A stretch of DNA of 64,000 bases from Chamaelirium japonicum (lineage: Eukaryota; Streptophyta; Magnoliopsida; Liliales; Melanthiaceae), in assembly GCA_947650365.1 (NCBI GenBank), contig CANTAL010000207.1, forward strand, positions 248,001 to 312,000, written 5' to 3'. Positions 63,363 through 64,000 of the stretch are shown here, piece by piece; position 1 is the stretch's first letter, and each line of letters begins with the position of its first letter. Below the pieces are notes generated by a model. It was not told where the DNA came from and searched no databases. It was given only the letters and a program-made list of their open reading frames with translations. The position numbers and the translations under genes are program-made.

Positions 63363-64000
63363 CTGCAAAAAGTAGTACTTAAAACAGGGAATGTAACACT
63401 TAGAGTCATCCAAAAACTGAGCAAATTATAGATACTCTCTATTTTAACAAACTGGAAGATAGACTGCTTGTGGTTAAATACGGAATGCCATCTACAAGGA
63501 ACTCGCAAGGATGGAAAAAAGCGTTTGGACAAGATGACATAATGCATATAAATTTTCCTACACAAAGATTTCAGTATATGGAGGAGAAGGAAAGGGAAGT
63601 ATGGGATGGTTGAGTTCATAACCTGGCTCAAACCCACAAGAAAAAATTTAATTAGCAATTTATACAGAAAGAAACAAGAGAGTAACTTTTCATTCACTCA
63701 TTCACTCATTAAACATCAATCTGTAAGTCGGTAACTATTTTAGTTGGCTAACCAATACATATATAGGCCACAAAAACAAGCATTCACTCTAAGAAACTCA
63801 GATTAATTCTAAACCTTACTTGAATTAGGGAATTAATCCTTACTGTTACACGAAGTATAACTAAAGAATTCCAAAAAAAATATTTGCATCCTGATTCCAC
63901 TTTTGCACTTTCAGGCTGTGATAAACTGATAACTTCAGTCAAAATAAAATTGTTTCGTCATAAAGATATGTCACACCGAGGCACCCCAAATATATTATAA
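63363..64000 (-). other. Upstream intron of the NRG2-like gene
   Basis: The next expected exon (ending in a WEKKLYxEVK-like motif) is not found before 64000. The sequence is AT-rich with (CATT)n at 63692-63710. Confidence 0.55.

Overview
This is a nuclear window from a flowering plant. Three spliced protein-coding loci are recognisable, all incomplete here: a brassinosteroid-signalling-kinase (BSK) type receptor-like cytoplasmic kinase (7901-8455, minus, first two coding exons), a BEL1-like homeobox gene fragment (43797-44133, plus), and the C-terminal two exons of a DUF630/DUF632 protein of the NRG2 type (55726-63362, minus, separated by a 6.7-kb intron). The species cannot be named from the sequence. 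The very GC-rich first BSK exon is compatible with a monocot-like gene but does not decide it. No rRNA, tRNA or CRISPR was seen.

Almost everything else is mobile DNA and simple repeats. 1-6540 opens with hAT-type remnants and then a string of about ten fold-back (inverted-repeat) elements separated by long (TA)n tracts. The BSK exons follow at 7.9-8.5 kb. 9.7-11.2 kb holds an RTE-type LINE tail, a hAT MITE with a perfect 8-bp target duplication and a complete small Helitron. 11508-28111 is one 16.6-kb Ty3/gypsy element of Tat type on the minus strand, flanked by the 5-bp duplication GGCTG. It has LTRs, PBS, gag, protease, RT, two RNase H domains, integrase, an antisense extra gene with its own TATA box and intron, a 205-bp minisatellite and a PPT. 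Its reading frames carry stops and frameshifts. It is inserted in a tandem array of very small LTR elements (TRIM-like) whose other copies lie at 28112-28620.

29-38 kb is a mosaic of LTR-element fragments, local tandem duplications and small MITEs. 38.3-40.6 kb is a family of locally duplicated units in which one position holds poly-T in some copies and (AT)n of 160 bp in another. 43.8-44.1 kb is the BEL1-like fragment. 45.4-47.1 kb has a second hAT MITE and a Helitron 3' end preceded by degenerate short repeats. 47.1-49.8 kb is a second string of TA-separated fold-back elements, including two nearly complete palindromes of 571 and 741 bp. 49.8-54.6 kb contains an L1-type LINE broken into pieces by other insertions.

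The main point of interest is the fold-back elements. They sit inside TA microsatellites, resembling the microsatellite-associated Micron type described in rice. They have different outer ends but share internal hairpin modules: one containing GATTTTTTGTGAGGATGATCA and another centred on the palindrome TTACTGTAGC / GCTACAGTAA. This looks like a modular, possibly undescribed family; the origin and any activity are inference.
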